In this document: positions 1 through 6,473 of the stretch, piece after piece | How positions within the stretch are numbered: the stretch's first letter is position 1 | Layout: the number at the start of each line of letters is the position of its first letter | Source: JANLSE01 sp031362265 | GTDB taxonomy: Bacteria; Chloroflexota; Chloroflexia; Chloroflexales; Roseiflexaceae | NCBI GenBank assembly: GCA_031362265.1 | Contig: JANLSE010000149.1 | Coordinates: forward strand, 1-12,121 | Length of the DNA: 12,121 nt | Reading direction: 5' to 3' | Translations under genes and position numbers: made by a program | Notes under the pieces: generated by a model | Told to the model about the DNA's origin: nothing | Databases searched by the model: none | What the model saw: the letters and a program-made list of their open reading frames with translations, nothing else

Positions 1-1295
1 TTACTCTAGTAGTGCTTGTTGCATGTGCTGCACCACCAGTGATCTCAACCACAACGCCACAAGCCCTGGTGCAAACCGTTGTGGCTCCAGCTAGCCCAAT
101 ACCAAGCCCAACGGCAAGTGCCACACAGACCAGCAATCCTACGCCAACCAACCAACCTAGCCCGATACCAACACCACAGCGGCTGATTCTTTGGGCAGTT
201 GGCGTCGAGTCGCAGCGCGAACAGCTTGTTCACTTCCTCGAAGAAACAGGCCGCATGAGTGGGATTGATCTCTTAGTGGTAGCAAAAACGCCAGATGCAC
301 TGAGCGCCGATCTGGTGGCTGGGTCGATCGCTGGGCTTGACCCACCAGATATCATCTGGGGAGGTGCGGACGATCTATTCATTCTGCATCGTGCTGGTAT
401 GCTCCAATCAGCAACCGATCAGCTACCAACGGCAAATCTCCTGCCTGCTACAATCAGTGGAGCAACTGCCGATGGAGCGCGTTGGGGAACCCCAATTGCG
501 GCGCGCGGGTTCTTGCTGTTGCTCTATAATCGCAAGATCGTTCAAGCCGCACCAAATACCACCGATGAATTGTTAAGCGAAGCGCGCCGCTTCAATGGTG
601 GAGGACGAACTGGGTTAGTTGCAGGATGGGTTGAGATGCGCTGGTTAGAGGCATGGCTCCATGGTTTTGGGGGATCGAGCCTTGCCAGTGATGGTTCGCC
701 GATGCTCGACACACCTGAACTGATTAGCGCGTTGGATCTTCTAAAAAATCTGCGTCGAACTGGCCCACCGCCGCCTTCGACATATGCAGAAGGCGCGCGA
801 TTATTTCGCGATGGAAAAGCAGCCTTCGCAATCGATGGTGAGTGGTCATTACGCATGTATCGCGCCTATAGCGAAACACTGGAACTTGGCTATGCACCAC
901 TACCAATTGTGTCCGCTAGTGGTCGCCCGGCAATCGGCCCGCTTGAGGGTGTCTACCTGATGTATGGTGCACAGTTACGCGGCGAGCAATTGGCGAATGC
1001 CCAGAAATTGGCAGCGATCCTTAGCCAACCGCAGGGCCAAGAGCGTATTGCGCGTGAACTTGGATACCTACCTGCCTTATCAACCATGCTGGCGAGCGCG
1101 GCAGTTCAGAACGACCCTGCCCTGGCGGCAGCAGCGATAAGCGCGCCGCACGCAACTGGGATTACTCCAAGCCTAGCGCAACGCTGTGTTTGGGAGGCAG
1201 GCGAGGCATTGTTACCAGCACTCCTGCTTGGCGAATCTGAGCCAGCGAAGGTAGCGGCAAACCTCCAGGAGCGAGCAAATATTTGTTTAGCGTAA
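1..1295 (+). CDS. Extracellular solute-binding lipoprotein (ABC sugar-type), 5' truncated
   Basis: Likely the substrate-capturing lipoprotein of an ABC importer, anchored outside the membrane. The frame is open to the left edge with no stop, so the true start lies upstream. The first visible residues form the end of a hydrophobic signal peptide leading into a lipobox (LVAC, Cys codon 24-26). A Pro/Thr/Ser-rich linker of about 45 residues follows, typical of lipoproteins of Gram-positive-like envelopes. The remaining ~375 residues read as a family 1 solute-binding fold: RLILWAVGVE near the start, DPPDIIWGGADD, a central FRDGKAAFAIDGEWS block (the 'GkaAm...g.w' region of MalE-like proteins) and the late LGYLPALSTML. 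No permease or ATPase gene is in view, so the substrate cannot be deduced. The stop TAA at 1293-1295 overlaps the end of the convergent ParB-fold gene. The family call is fairly firm; sugar specificity is inference. Confidence 0.85.
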   Translation, partial: TLVVLVACAAPPVISTTTPQALVQTVVAPASPIPSPTASATQTSNPTPTNQPSPIPTPQRLILWAVGVESQREQLVHFLEETGRMSGIDLLVVAKTPDALSADLVAGSIAGLDPPDIIWGGADDLFILHRAGMLQSATDQLPTANLLPATISGATADGARWGTPIAARGFLLLLYNRKIVQAAPNTTDELLSEARRFNGGGRTGLVAGWVEMRWLEAWLHGFGGSSLASDGSPMLDTPELISALDLLKNLRRTGPPPPSTYAEGARLFRDGKAAFAIDGEWSLRMYRAYSETLELGYAPLPIVSASGRPAIGPLEGVYLMYGAQLRGEQLANAQKLAAILSQPQGQERIARELGYLPALSTMLASAAVQNDPALAAAAISAPHATGITPSLAQRCVWEAGEALLPALLLGESEPAKVAANLQERANICLA

Positions 1296-2186
1296 ACCCA
1301 GATGATCGATCATATCGTGCAAAAAGACCTCAAACTCAGTATGCCCAAAACGGCGCAGGTAATCGATTGCGGCCTCCTCCGGACCTGGATCTGTCCCGCT
1401 TTGTTCCAACATATACCAACGGTGATCCATGATCCAACGATAGAGATCGGCCTCTGTACGACCAGGAAAGTGATCCAGCAGCTTATTCGAGCGAATCGCC
1501 TGAAGTGCTGGCATGTAGACCGTATCGTACCAGCTCATGATCGCCTCATCACGCGTTATCGGCTGTTCGCGCTGTTGATCAAGATAGTAGCGATGGGTGT
1601 TGATATGCCGCACCAATTCGAGGTAACCGCCCGGCTCGCTGAATTCAATTCGTTCATCGGGCCGTAACTCATGCAGATTTGTCCACTCCAAGAAATCACT
1701 GTATTCTTCTTTGAGCAGGAGATCGCGTACTGATATTGATGGATCAAGTGGGACATCCGTAATAAGCTCGGTCACGATTGCATCAATAAATTCCTGGCCC
1801 TGGTTACGGGCTGCCGAAACGCGATGATTACCATCGCGCACGAAATATATATCCCCAATCTTATAGAGCTCAACAGGCGGAAGGGCAGTATCATCGAGCA
1901 TGGCACGTGTAATGCTCGCCCAACGTTGTTTCAGGGTGCGTGAGCGCGGTAGAAACCGCCGGTCGAAATCACCATAACGCCCTTCGCTACCAACAATATG
2001 GTCGACTGTAACAACCTGTGCACCCAGATAGCGTTGCCCGCGGACATTCAGCCGCATGCGCACCTCTTCAAATGGCAGCATATCATTTGGAGTGCGCCGA
2101 ATGGTGTCGAGGATAGCCGCAATAAGTGCCTGGCGGTGCGCATCCTCGAAGCGCTGGTTAGCCATTTGGCGAGTCAAATTACTCAT
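1287..2186 (-). CDS. ParB-fold (ParB/Srx-like) domain protein of unknown function
   Basis: A 299-residue protein with a ParB-like core: residues 102-127 contain LPPVELYKIGD, then YFVRDGNHRVSAAR, the DGNHR box that in ParB-fold proteins lines the nucleotide-binding pocket. An upstream GSEGRYGDFDRRFLP segment (66-80) and the all-helical C-terminal half (about 160-299, rich in Trp, Tyr and His) go beyond a ParB domain. There is no helix-turn-helix DNA-binding domain like that of true ParB, so a chromosome-partition role is unlikely. Related proteins are often labelled transcriptional regulator or DUF4032-like, which I cannot confirm. A longer reading to 2297 would overlap the upstream phosphoesterase by over 100 bp. 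The ATG at 2184-2186 starts 4 bp after that gene's stop and fits a coupled two-gene unit. Function unknown. Confidence 0.82.
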   Translation of the reverse strand: MSNLTRQMANQRFEDAHRQALIAAILDTIRRTPNDMLPFEEVRMRLNVRGQRYLGAQVVTVDHIVGSEGRYGDFDRRFLPRSRTLKQRWASITRAMLDDTALPPVELYKIGDIYFVRDGNHRVSAARNQGQEFIDAIVTELITDVPLDPSISVRDLLLKEEYSDFLEWTNLHELRPDERIEFSEPGGYLELVRHINTHRYYLDQQREQPITRDEAIMSWYDTVYMPALQAIRSNKLLDHFPGRTEADLYRWIMDHRWYMLEQSGTDPGPEEAAIDYLRRFGHTEFEVFLHDMIDHLGLR

Positions 2187-2190
2187 CGTA

Positions 2191-2820
2191 TTATCCCAAT
2201 TCCAGAACCCGATATCCAGCAGTATTAATGATGTGAGTGCTGCGGTAGTGGGATTCATTGGTCGGGCTGAATCCATATGAGAGATGGATATGCCCATGGA
2301 TAAGGTAGCGTGGTGTGAATAGATTCATAGCCTGCAAAAAGGTTCGGAATCCACGGTGTGGTCGATCTGGACCATTATGGATTCCAAACGGCGGCGAATG
2401 GGTTAGTAGAACATCAACAAAACGCCCATAGCGCAGATGATTGAGTATCAAACGTGGTGCCAAACGCCAAAGGCGGGTCATCATCTCGAATTCGGTATAC
2501 TGTGCCCCTGGGCTATTATTATAGCGTAAGCTCCCCCCCAACCCTGCTAGAATCAAGCCTCCATAACGGGTGGTACGGCCCTCTAGTGAGGTACAGCCGC
2601 GTGGCTCTTTGATCTCCTCACCATGCTCCGTCTGTTCTGGGCCATCGTGATTCCCAAAGACATAAAAGCAGGGTACCGCGAGTGTCGTTACCAAAAATTC
2701 TAGGTAATAGTATGGGAGATCACCACAGCCTAGGATACATGCGATATCGCTAAAGCGATCGCGCACTCCCAGACTATACACAACCGGGACAACTTCGTCG
2801 CTGACGGTCAGGAGGCGCAT
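2191..2820 (-). CDS. Calcineurin-like metallophosphoesterase with altered first motif
   Basis: A 209-residue cytoplasmic phosphoesterase of the calcineurin superfamily. These enzymes use a two-metal centre to cleave phosphomono- or diesters. Visible motifs in order: SDE at 7-9 where D-x-H is expected, GCGD (31-34), GNHD (57-60), THSPP (140-144) and GHIH (176-179). Only the first is off consensus: Asp8 is kept, but the His two residues on is Val10. There is no signal peptide or membrane segment. The ATG at 2818-2820 puts the first strand (MRLLTVSD) right at the N-terminus, as usual for the family; its Shine-Dalgarno is weak. It is first in a two-gene unit with the ParB-fold gene. The substrate cannot be told from sequence; nucleic acid or cyclic nucleotide are both possible. 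Confidence 0.87.
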   Translation of the reverse strand: MRLLTVSDEVVPVVYSLGVRDRFSDIACILGCGDLPYYYLEFLVTTLAVPCFYVFGNHDGPEQTEHGEEIKEPRGCTSLEGRTTRYGGLILAGLGGSLRYNNSPGAQYTEFEMMTRLWRLAPRLILNHLRYGRFVDVLLTHSPPFGIHNGPDRPHRGFRTFLQAMNLFTPRYLIHGHIHLSYGFSPTNESHYRSTHIINTAGYRVLELG

Positions 2821-2874
2821 GATCTTACTCGATCAACTGCGGTGAGGTCAATTTACATACATCATCGTACCACT

Positions 2875-2883
2875 ATTATAACA
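2875..2883 (-). promoter_or_regulatory. Candidate extended -10 promoter for the phosphoesterase/ParB-fold unit
   Basis: Read on the minus strand this is TGTTATAAT: a perfect TATAAT preceded by the extended TGn element, 55 bp upstream of the phosphoesterase ATG. No good TTGACA-like hexamer lies 16-18 bp further upstream. Seen in sequence; activity is inference. Confidence 0.6.
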
Positions 2884-2932
2884 CCAGAGTAGGAGTTAGG
2901 CATAGAGATGCATAGCGCCGTACATATTCGCG

Positions 2933-4408
2933 CTAGATGCTGTGCGCAGCTTCGGCTACTGGTATTTGTGGTAGTGGGAGAGCCTGTTCGTAGAGTGGCA
3001 ATAATAAAGTGAACGTACTTCCAACGCCCAGCGTGCTCTCCGCATGGGCTTCACCACCATGCGCTTCGGCGATCCACTTGACGATCGAGAGGCCCAAACC
3101 TGCACCTCCGCGATTACGATTGCGCGAGGGATCAGCACGAAAGAAACGTTGAAACACATGGGGCAACAGCTCTGGAGCGATTCCAGCACCAGTATCGGCA
3201 ACTGCAATCGCAACACGTGTATCCTGCAGTTCCAGGCTCAGCGTCACGGTTCCCTCTGGTTGGGTATGCTGCAAGGCATTCACACCTAAATTGAGTAATG
3301 CCTGTTTGAGGCGATCCCGATCGCCAAGCACCAGGGCTTGATCTTCTGCCCCAAGGCGCAATCTGACACCACCTGCCAACGGGCGCAATTCACGCAACAC
3401 TTCCAGTAGTAATGTATCGATTTCCACTGGCTCGCGGCGTAATTGGATACCTGTCTCACTTTGGCCCAGCAGCAGAAGGTCGTTGGTCATACGAATCAGC
3501 CGCCCGACCTCACGCCGCATATCGGTCAGCGATTCGTGGAGCAATTCGGGATCACGGGCAGCACCACGCTCCAACACCTCAAGGTTGCCCTGCATTGCAG
3601 CTAATGGTGTACGTAACTCATGTGAGACATCCGCCATAAAACGCCGCTGATTCTCGAAAAGTGCTTCCAGACGAGCCAACAAATCATTAATCGTAACTGT
3701 CAGGCGTTGCAATTCATCCTGAGCAGCTGGAACTGGTACACGGCTCTGGAGATCTGTGGCCGAAACGATGCTTTGCGATGTACGCACAATCTCATCAATT
3801 GGCCGGAATGCTGCGCGAGTCAACCATGCGCCACCACGAGCAACTGCCAGTAGTACAACAATACCTCCGCCAATCAAGGTATAGGCGAGGAGGGTGAGTG
3901 CGCGCTCTGTCTCTTCGATACGCTGGCCAACCAAGATCACACCAACCGTGAAGAGTTTCCCATCGCTCTGATCTTGGATAACTAATGGTGAGACCAGCAC
4001 ACGCAGACTAATGTTACTACTCTTCAGGTTACCAAAGCTATTCTGGCCAACCTTGGCTCGTTCTAGGGCAGCATCATCGAGTGGTAAATCAACTGGCAAA
4101 TTGGGTGAACGCGCAATCAGGGTCTTATCGCGATTATGGATCTGAACCAGGAGATTTGTGCTCTCGAAATTAACAACATTTGGTTGGGTGAGCGCAACCA
4201 TCAGGCGTTGGCCTTCAACATGAGAAAGCGCGCCAGAGTTGTTTTTAGCAAAATCCTGCTGAAGTAGTTGAACTCCGAGCTGGAGCTCACTATCGATACT
4301 CTCGATGAGCGATTGGCGTACATACGCATAAATGCCAAGATCGAGTGCGAGCAGAGCAATCGCGAAGAAGCCAACATACGAAAGAGTTAGTCGCGTTCGT
4401 AGTGTCAC
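2933..4408 (-). CDS. Membrane sensor histidine kinase (HAMP-HisKA-HATPase), no response regulator in view
   Basis: A 491-residue two-component sensor kinase. Layout: TM1 about 8-30, an extracytoplasmic sensor of about 140 residues with no recognised fold, TM2 about 170-191, HAMP about 192-250, and a HisKA H-box with FMADVSHELRTPL where His263 is the phosphoacceptor. The ATP-binding domain follows: N-box (NLGVNALQHT, Asn373 and Asn377), G1 box DTGAGI (405-410), F-box VFQRFF and G2 box GGAGLGLSI (434-442). All catalytic boxes are intact. An ATG at 4522 gives a longer frame, but it lies upstream of the likely promoter at 4445-4453. GTG at 4406-4408 has AGGAG 8 nt upstream and puts TM1 at the N-terminus, so I chose it. 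CNNM (upstream) and the phosphoesterase (downstream) are its neighbours. The signal sensed is unknown. Confidence 0.93.
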   Translation of the reverse strand: MTLRTRLTLSYVGFFAIALLALDLGIYAYVRQSLIESIDSELQLGVQLLQQDFAKNNSGALSHVEGQRLMVALTQPNVVNFESTNLLVQIHNRDKTLIARSPNLPVDLPLDDAALERAKVGQNSFGNLKSSNISLRVLVSPLVIQDQSDGKLFTVGVILVGQRIEETERALTLLAYTLIGGGIVVLLAVARGGAWLTRAAFRPIDEIVRTSQSIVSATDLQSRVPVPAAQDELQRLTVTINDLLARLEALFENQRRFMADVSHELRTPLAAMQGNLEVLERGAARDPELLHESLTDMRREVGRLIRMTNDLLLLGQSETGIQLRREPVEIDTLLLEVLRELRPLAGGVRLRLGAEDQALVLGDRDRLKQALLNLGVNALQHTQPEGTVTLSLELQDTRVAIAVADTGAGIAPELLPHVFQRFFRADPSRNRNRGGAGLGLSIVKWIAEAHGGEAHAESTLGVGSTFTLLLPLYEQALPLPQIPVAEAAHSI

Positions 4409-4416
4409 GCTTACCG

Positions 4417-4421
4417 CTCCT
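4417..4421 (-). promoter_or_regulatory. Ribosome binding site that fixes the histidine kinase GTG start
   Basis: On the minus strand this reads AGGAG, 8 nt before GTG at 4406-4408. It argues against the in-frame ATG at 4522, which lies upstream of the candidate promoter and has only junk-like residues before the first transmembrane helix. Confidence 0.75.
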
Positions 4422-4444
4422 GTGGGGTTATGTTCCTTTTTGGC

Positions 4445-4453
4445 AGTATAGCA
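4445..4453 (-). promoter_or_regulatory. Candidate extended -10 promoter for the histidine kinase gene
   Basis: The minus strand reads TGCTATACT in the 123-bp gap between the CNNM stop and the kinase GTG. It predicts a start near 4438 and a leader of about 30 nt holding the AGGAG site. There is no clear -35. It suggests the kinase can be expressed apart from the CNNM gene. Confidence 0.5.
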
Positions 4454-4531
4454 TGCGCCGAGTACAAATGGCGTGAGAACGTGGTGAGAGCCAGATTTGC
4501 GCCTCTCAATAAGCCAAGTCAACGGGTTAGG

Positions 4532-5878
4532 CTACATCCGAGTGACTTCGACTCGCTTAATACGTGGCCCTTGCATTTCGGCAATCATGAGGCGCACACC
4601 ATCGTGGGTGATTACATCGCCCTGGTTTGGGAGCCGCCCAACTTTGGCGAGAATAAAGCCAGCCAGGGTTTCGTAATCCCCACTTGGCAGATGTAAACCT
4701 AACTCCTCATTGGCATCTTCAACTCGCATTTGGCCTTCGACCACGGTTGTCCGGTCGTCGATTTGTTGTGGTACCAGATCAGGATCTTGCTGGTTATCGT
4801 CGATATCCCCAATGATCACTTCAATCAAATCTTCGAGTGTAACGACGCCAGCCATACCACCATATTCATCGATCAGGATCGCCATACGCTGGTGTTGATC
4901 GCGCATTTCGCGTAGGAGATCACCAATATGTTTGGCCTCGGGGGTAAAGTAGGCTGGCCGTACATAGGCAGCGATCGGCGCATCCATATCAACTTCGCTA
5001 GATCGAAGTGCCAGTAATATATCCTTCGCAGAAATAATCCCTTGCACATCATCCACCCCAGCCGGGCCAAGCACCGGGAAGCGCGTATGCCCTGAGCGCG
5101 CAAAGCGATCCAGGAAAACCTGAATAGTCTCATCGTTTTCGATCGTCACAACCTCTGTGCGTGGCACCATTGCCTGATAGGCTGGCCGTTCACCAAACGA
5201 GAAGACATTAATCAGCATCTCCTGGGATTGTTCATCCAATACGCCTGCCTCACCACTCTCCTCGACAAGCAGGCGTAGCTCTTCTGGCGAGTGTACGCGT
5301 GCATGGCCGCCAGAGGCATTGCGAATGCCACCTAAACGCAATACCAGCGCAGTTGCACCATCTAAAAAGCGAATAATCGGAGCAAACACACGGTCGAACA
5401 GGTACAAAGGCTGAGCAATCAGCCGAACAACCTGTTCGGGCTGATAAATGGCGTATACTTTGGGGGCCTGTTCACCAAACACAATATGGAGCGTGGTAAT
5501 AATAAAGAAGGCCACTCCAATACCAATCGCAGTGCTGATTGCACTGGCAATCTGTTCAGCGACACCAACACGATTAAGTAATTGGCCAAGAAGTTGTTCG
5601 ATTGGCGGCTCAACCAATCCAGCAATCGTCTGCTCACCAACCCAGCCAAGCGCCAAACTCGCCAGTGTGATACCAAGTTGTGCAGCGGCAATCGAGCGAT
5701 CAAGTTGATCCTGTAAACGCCGACCAAGGGCTGCTGCTGTATCTCCAGCTAACGCCAGTTGATCAAGCCGTGCACGGCGTGCACCAACCAGCGCAAACTC
5801 AGCAGCAACAAAAAACGCATTTAGCAAGACCAGGAGCACCACTCCCAAGAGCTGCACAATTGCATCAAACGGACTCAT
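4532..5878 (-). CDS. CNNM/CBS/CorC_HlyC-domain membrane protein (hemolysin family)
   Basis: A 448-residue inner-membrane protein of the CNNM/CorC family, whose characterised members take part in Mg2+ (and Co2+) efflux or homeostasis; 'hemolysin' is a historical label. Residues 1-195 form the DUF21 transmembrane domain, with hydrophobic stretches near 5-27, 66-88, 112-135 and 150-172 and the family-typical NAFFVAAEFALV (20-31). A CBS pair follows at about 236-293 and 300-357 (MVPRTEVVTI..., then the highly typical DEYGGMAGVVTLEDLIE at 337-353). The C-terminal CorC_HlyC domain spans about 370-447. Length and order are normal. The ATG at 5876-5878 has only a close, modest AGGG 4 nt upstream. It is divergent from the tRNA and is followed, after 123 bp, by the sensor kinase. 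Confidence 0.95.
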   Translation of the reverse strand: MSPFDAIVQLLGVVLLVLLNAFFVAAEFALVGARRARLDQLALAGDTAAALGRRLQDQLDRSIAAAQLGITLASLALGWVGEQTIAGLVEPPIEQLLGQLLNRVGVAEQIASAISTAIGIGVAFFIITTLHIVFGEQAPKVYAIYQPEQVVRLIAQPLYLFDRVFAPIIRFLDGATALVLRLGGIRNASGGHARVHSPEELRLLVEESGEAGVLDEQSQEMLINVFSFGERPAYQAMVPRTEVVTIENDETIQVFLDRFARSGHTRFPVLGPAGVDDVQGIISAKDILLALRSSEVDMDAPIAAYVRPAYFTPEAKHIGDLLREMRDQHQRMAILIDEYGGMAGVVTLEDLIEVIIGDIDDNQQDPDLVPQQIDDRTTVVEGQMRVEDANEELGLHLPSGDYETLAGFILAKVGRLPNQGDVITHDGVRLMIAEMQGPRIKRVEVTRM

Positions 5879-5925
5879 AGCACCCTATTCAATCTCACAT
5901 CATTTCAATGGGTTGAGAGCCTACT

Positions 5926-5934
5926 ATTGTAGCA
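5926..5934 (-). promoter_or_regulatory. Candidate extended -10 promoter for the CNNM gene
   Basis: The minus strand reads TGCTACAAT, 48 bp upstream of the CNNM ATG in the 107-bp divergent gap shared with the tRNA. No convincing -35 is visible. Confidence 0.5.
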
Positions 5935-5939
5935 TGGAC

Positions 5940-5968
5940 TTGCGTCTAGGCGATCGGCGTGGTACGAT
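5940..5968 (+). promoter_or_regulatory. Candidate tRNA promoter
   Basis: TTGCGT at 5940-5945, a 17-bp spacer, then TACGAT at 5963-5968 preceded by TGG, so both a partial -35 and an extended -10 are present. The -10 ends 17 bp before the mature tRNA 5' end, leaving a short 5' leader for RNase P. It is back to back with the CNNM promoter. Confidence 0.6.
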
Positions 5969-5985
5969 ATTAGTATCTCCTTCAC

Positions 5986-6060
5986 GGGCCGCTAGCTCAA
6001 TGGCAGAGCACGTCGCTCATAACGACTTGGTTCCAGGTTCGAATCCTGGGCGGCCCACCA
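5986..6060 (+). tRNA. tRNA with CAU anticodon (elongator Met, or Ile2 if lysidine-modified)
   Basis: A full cloverleaf with encoded CCA. The acceptor stem 5986-5992 pairs perfectly with 6050-6056. The D arm is GCTC/GAGC (5995-6009). The anticodon stem is CGTCG/CGACT around loop CTCATAA with anticodon CAT at 6018-6020. The variable loop has 5 nt, the T arm is CCAGG/CCTGG with TTCGAAT loop, and A73-CCA is at 6057-6060. The G1-C72 pair excludes an initiator tRNA, which has an unpaired 1-72. The top pair of the anticodon stem (27-43) is a C/T mismatch. Default annotation would be elongator tRNA-Met. However, C4-G69 and C5-G68 are the acceptor pairs that E. coli TilS uses to select tRNA-Ile2, so Ile(k2CAU) cannot be excluded. 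It is certain as a tRNA, not certain as to amino acid. Confidence 0.95.
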
Positions 6061-6100
6061 GCCCACCCGTGCGCATGGTTTCAAAAACACTTGACAAGTA

Positions 6101-6109
6101 TGGTATGAT
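6101..6109 (+). promoter_or_regulatory. Candidate extended -10 promoter for rho
   Basis: TGGTATGAT lies 41 bp after the tRNA end. A perfect TTGACA sits at 6091-6096 but only 7 bp upstream, too close to be its -35. A -10 correctly spaced from that TTGACA would fall near 6113-6119, where the match is poor. The extended -10 reading predicts a start near 6116. Read-through from the tRNA promoter is also possible, as no terminator follows the tRNA. Confidence 0.55.
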
Positions 6110-6115
6110 GAGATC

Positions 6116-6473
6116 GTGATCCAAGGAACATATTTGTACCGTAATCACACTCATCAGCAATTTACCCCGAATCTTTGCACATTGTCTCCCATGTATTTAG
6201 TTGTGATGCCCGTTCATCACGGACATGTACTCATACCTGTGTGGCACTGCTAGATCAGCCCCAAATGAAACGTTATCCACCCACTCGCAGCTATATACAA
6301 GTAAAACGCAGTGGTACTGTCACTACCTAAATTCGTTTGGTGGTGTTTCGATATATGTTGGTACCGCCCGACATCTGTCTCCGGTCGTTGTATCCGTATG
6401 AATGGGGTATTCGCCCTATTAGCTCAACGCCGCTCCCAAGCCTTGTAGTATTGGGTTCGGTAAGGAGAGTTGT
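6116..6473 (+). other. Long rho leader with rut-like C-rich stretch and hairpins, no supportable gene
   Basis: About 358 nt between the predicted rho start site and its GTG. Positions 6139-6190 hold 19 C and only 5 G, the C-over-G bias typical of Rho-utilisation sites. C-rich, G-poor sequence recurs at 6271-6300 (11 C, 3 G). Short hairpins can be drawn: GTGATG/CATCAC (6203-6208 with 6215-6220), CACTACC/GGTGGTG (6321-6327 with 6339-6345, one GU pair) and AATGGGG/CCCTATT (6401-6407 with 6414-6420, one GU pair). None is followed by a T run. Two ATG frames of 20 and 21 codons (6191-6253, 6265-6330) lack ribosome binding sites. Long leaders used for autogenous termination are known for rho in other bacteria; the same here is inference. 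Confidence 0.45.

Noticed and set aside
1302..1313. Perfect 12-bp palindrome ATGATCGATCAT
   Set aside because: About three perfect 12-bp palindromes are expected by chance in 12 kb, and this one is fully explained by codons for Met-Ile-Asp-His in the ParB-fold protein.
2187..2297. N-terminal extension of the ParB-fold protein to ATG 2297
   Set aside because: It overlaps the phosphoesterase coding sequence, and the extra residues look like a shadow translation of that gene.
2913..2935. 6-bp inverted repeat TAGCGC/GCGCTA at the end of the histidine kinase gene, a possible terminator
   Set aside because: 11-nt loop, short stem and no T run on the minus strand after it; too weak to call.
4409..4522. 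N-terminal extension of the histidine kinase to ATG 4522
   Set aside because: It would start upstream of the likely promoter, has no ribosome binding site, and the added residues do not fit a signal or membrane segment.
5913..6119. 68-codon + strand frame across the tRNA
   Set aside because: Its middle is the tRNA gene; no ribosome binding site and no protein-like composition.
6091..6119. Classical sigma-70 promoter using the perfect TTGACA at 6091
   Set aside because: No acceptable -10 hexamer lies 16-18 bp downstream; the TATGAT at 6104 is only 7 bp away, so the extended -10 reading is preferred.
6191..6330. Two short ATG frames of 20 and 21 codons in the rho leader, the first with four His
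   Set aside because: No ribosome binding site before either, and frames of this size are common by chance; kept only as a note under the leader.
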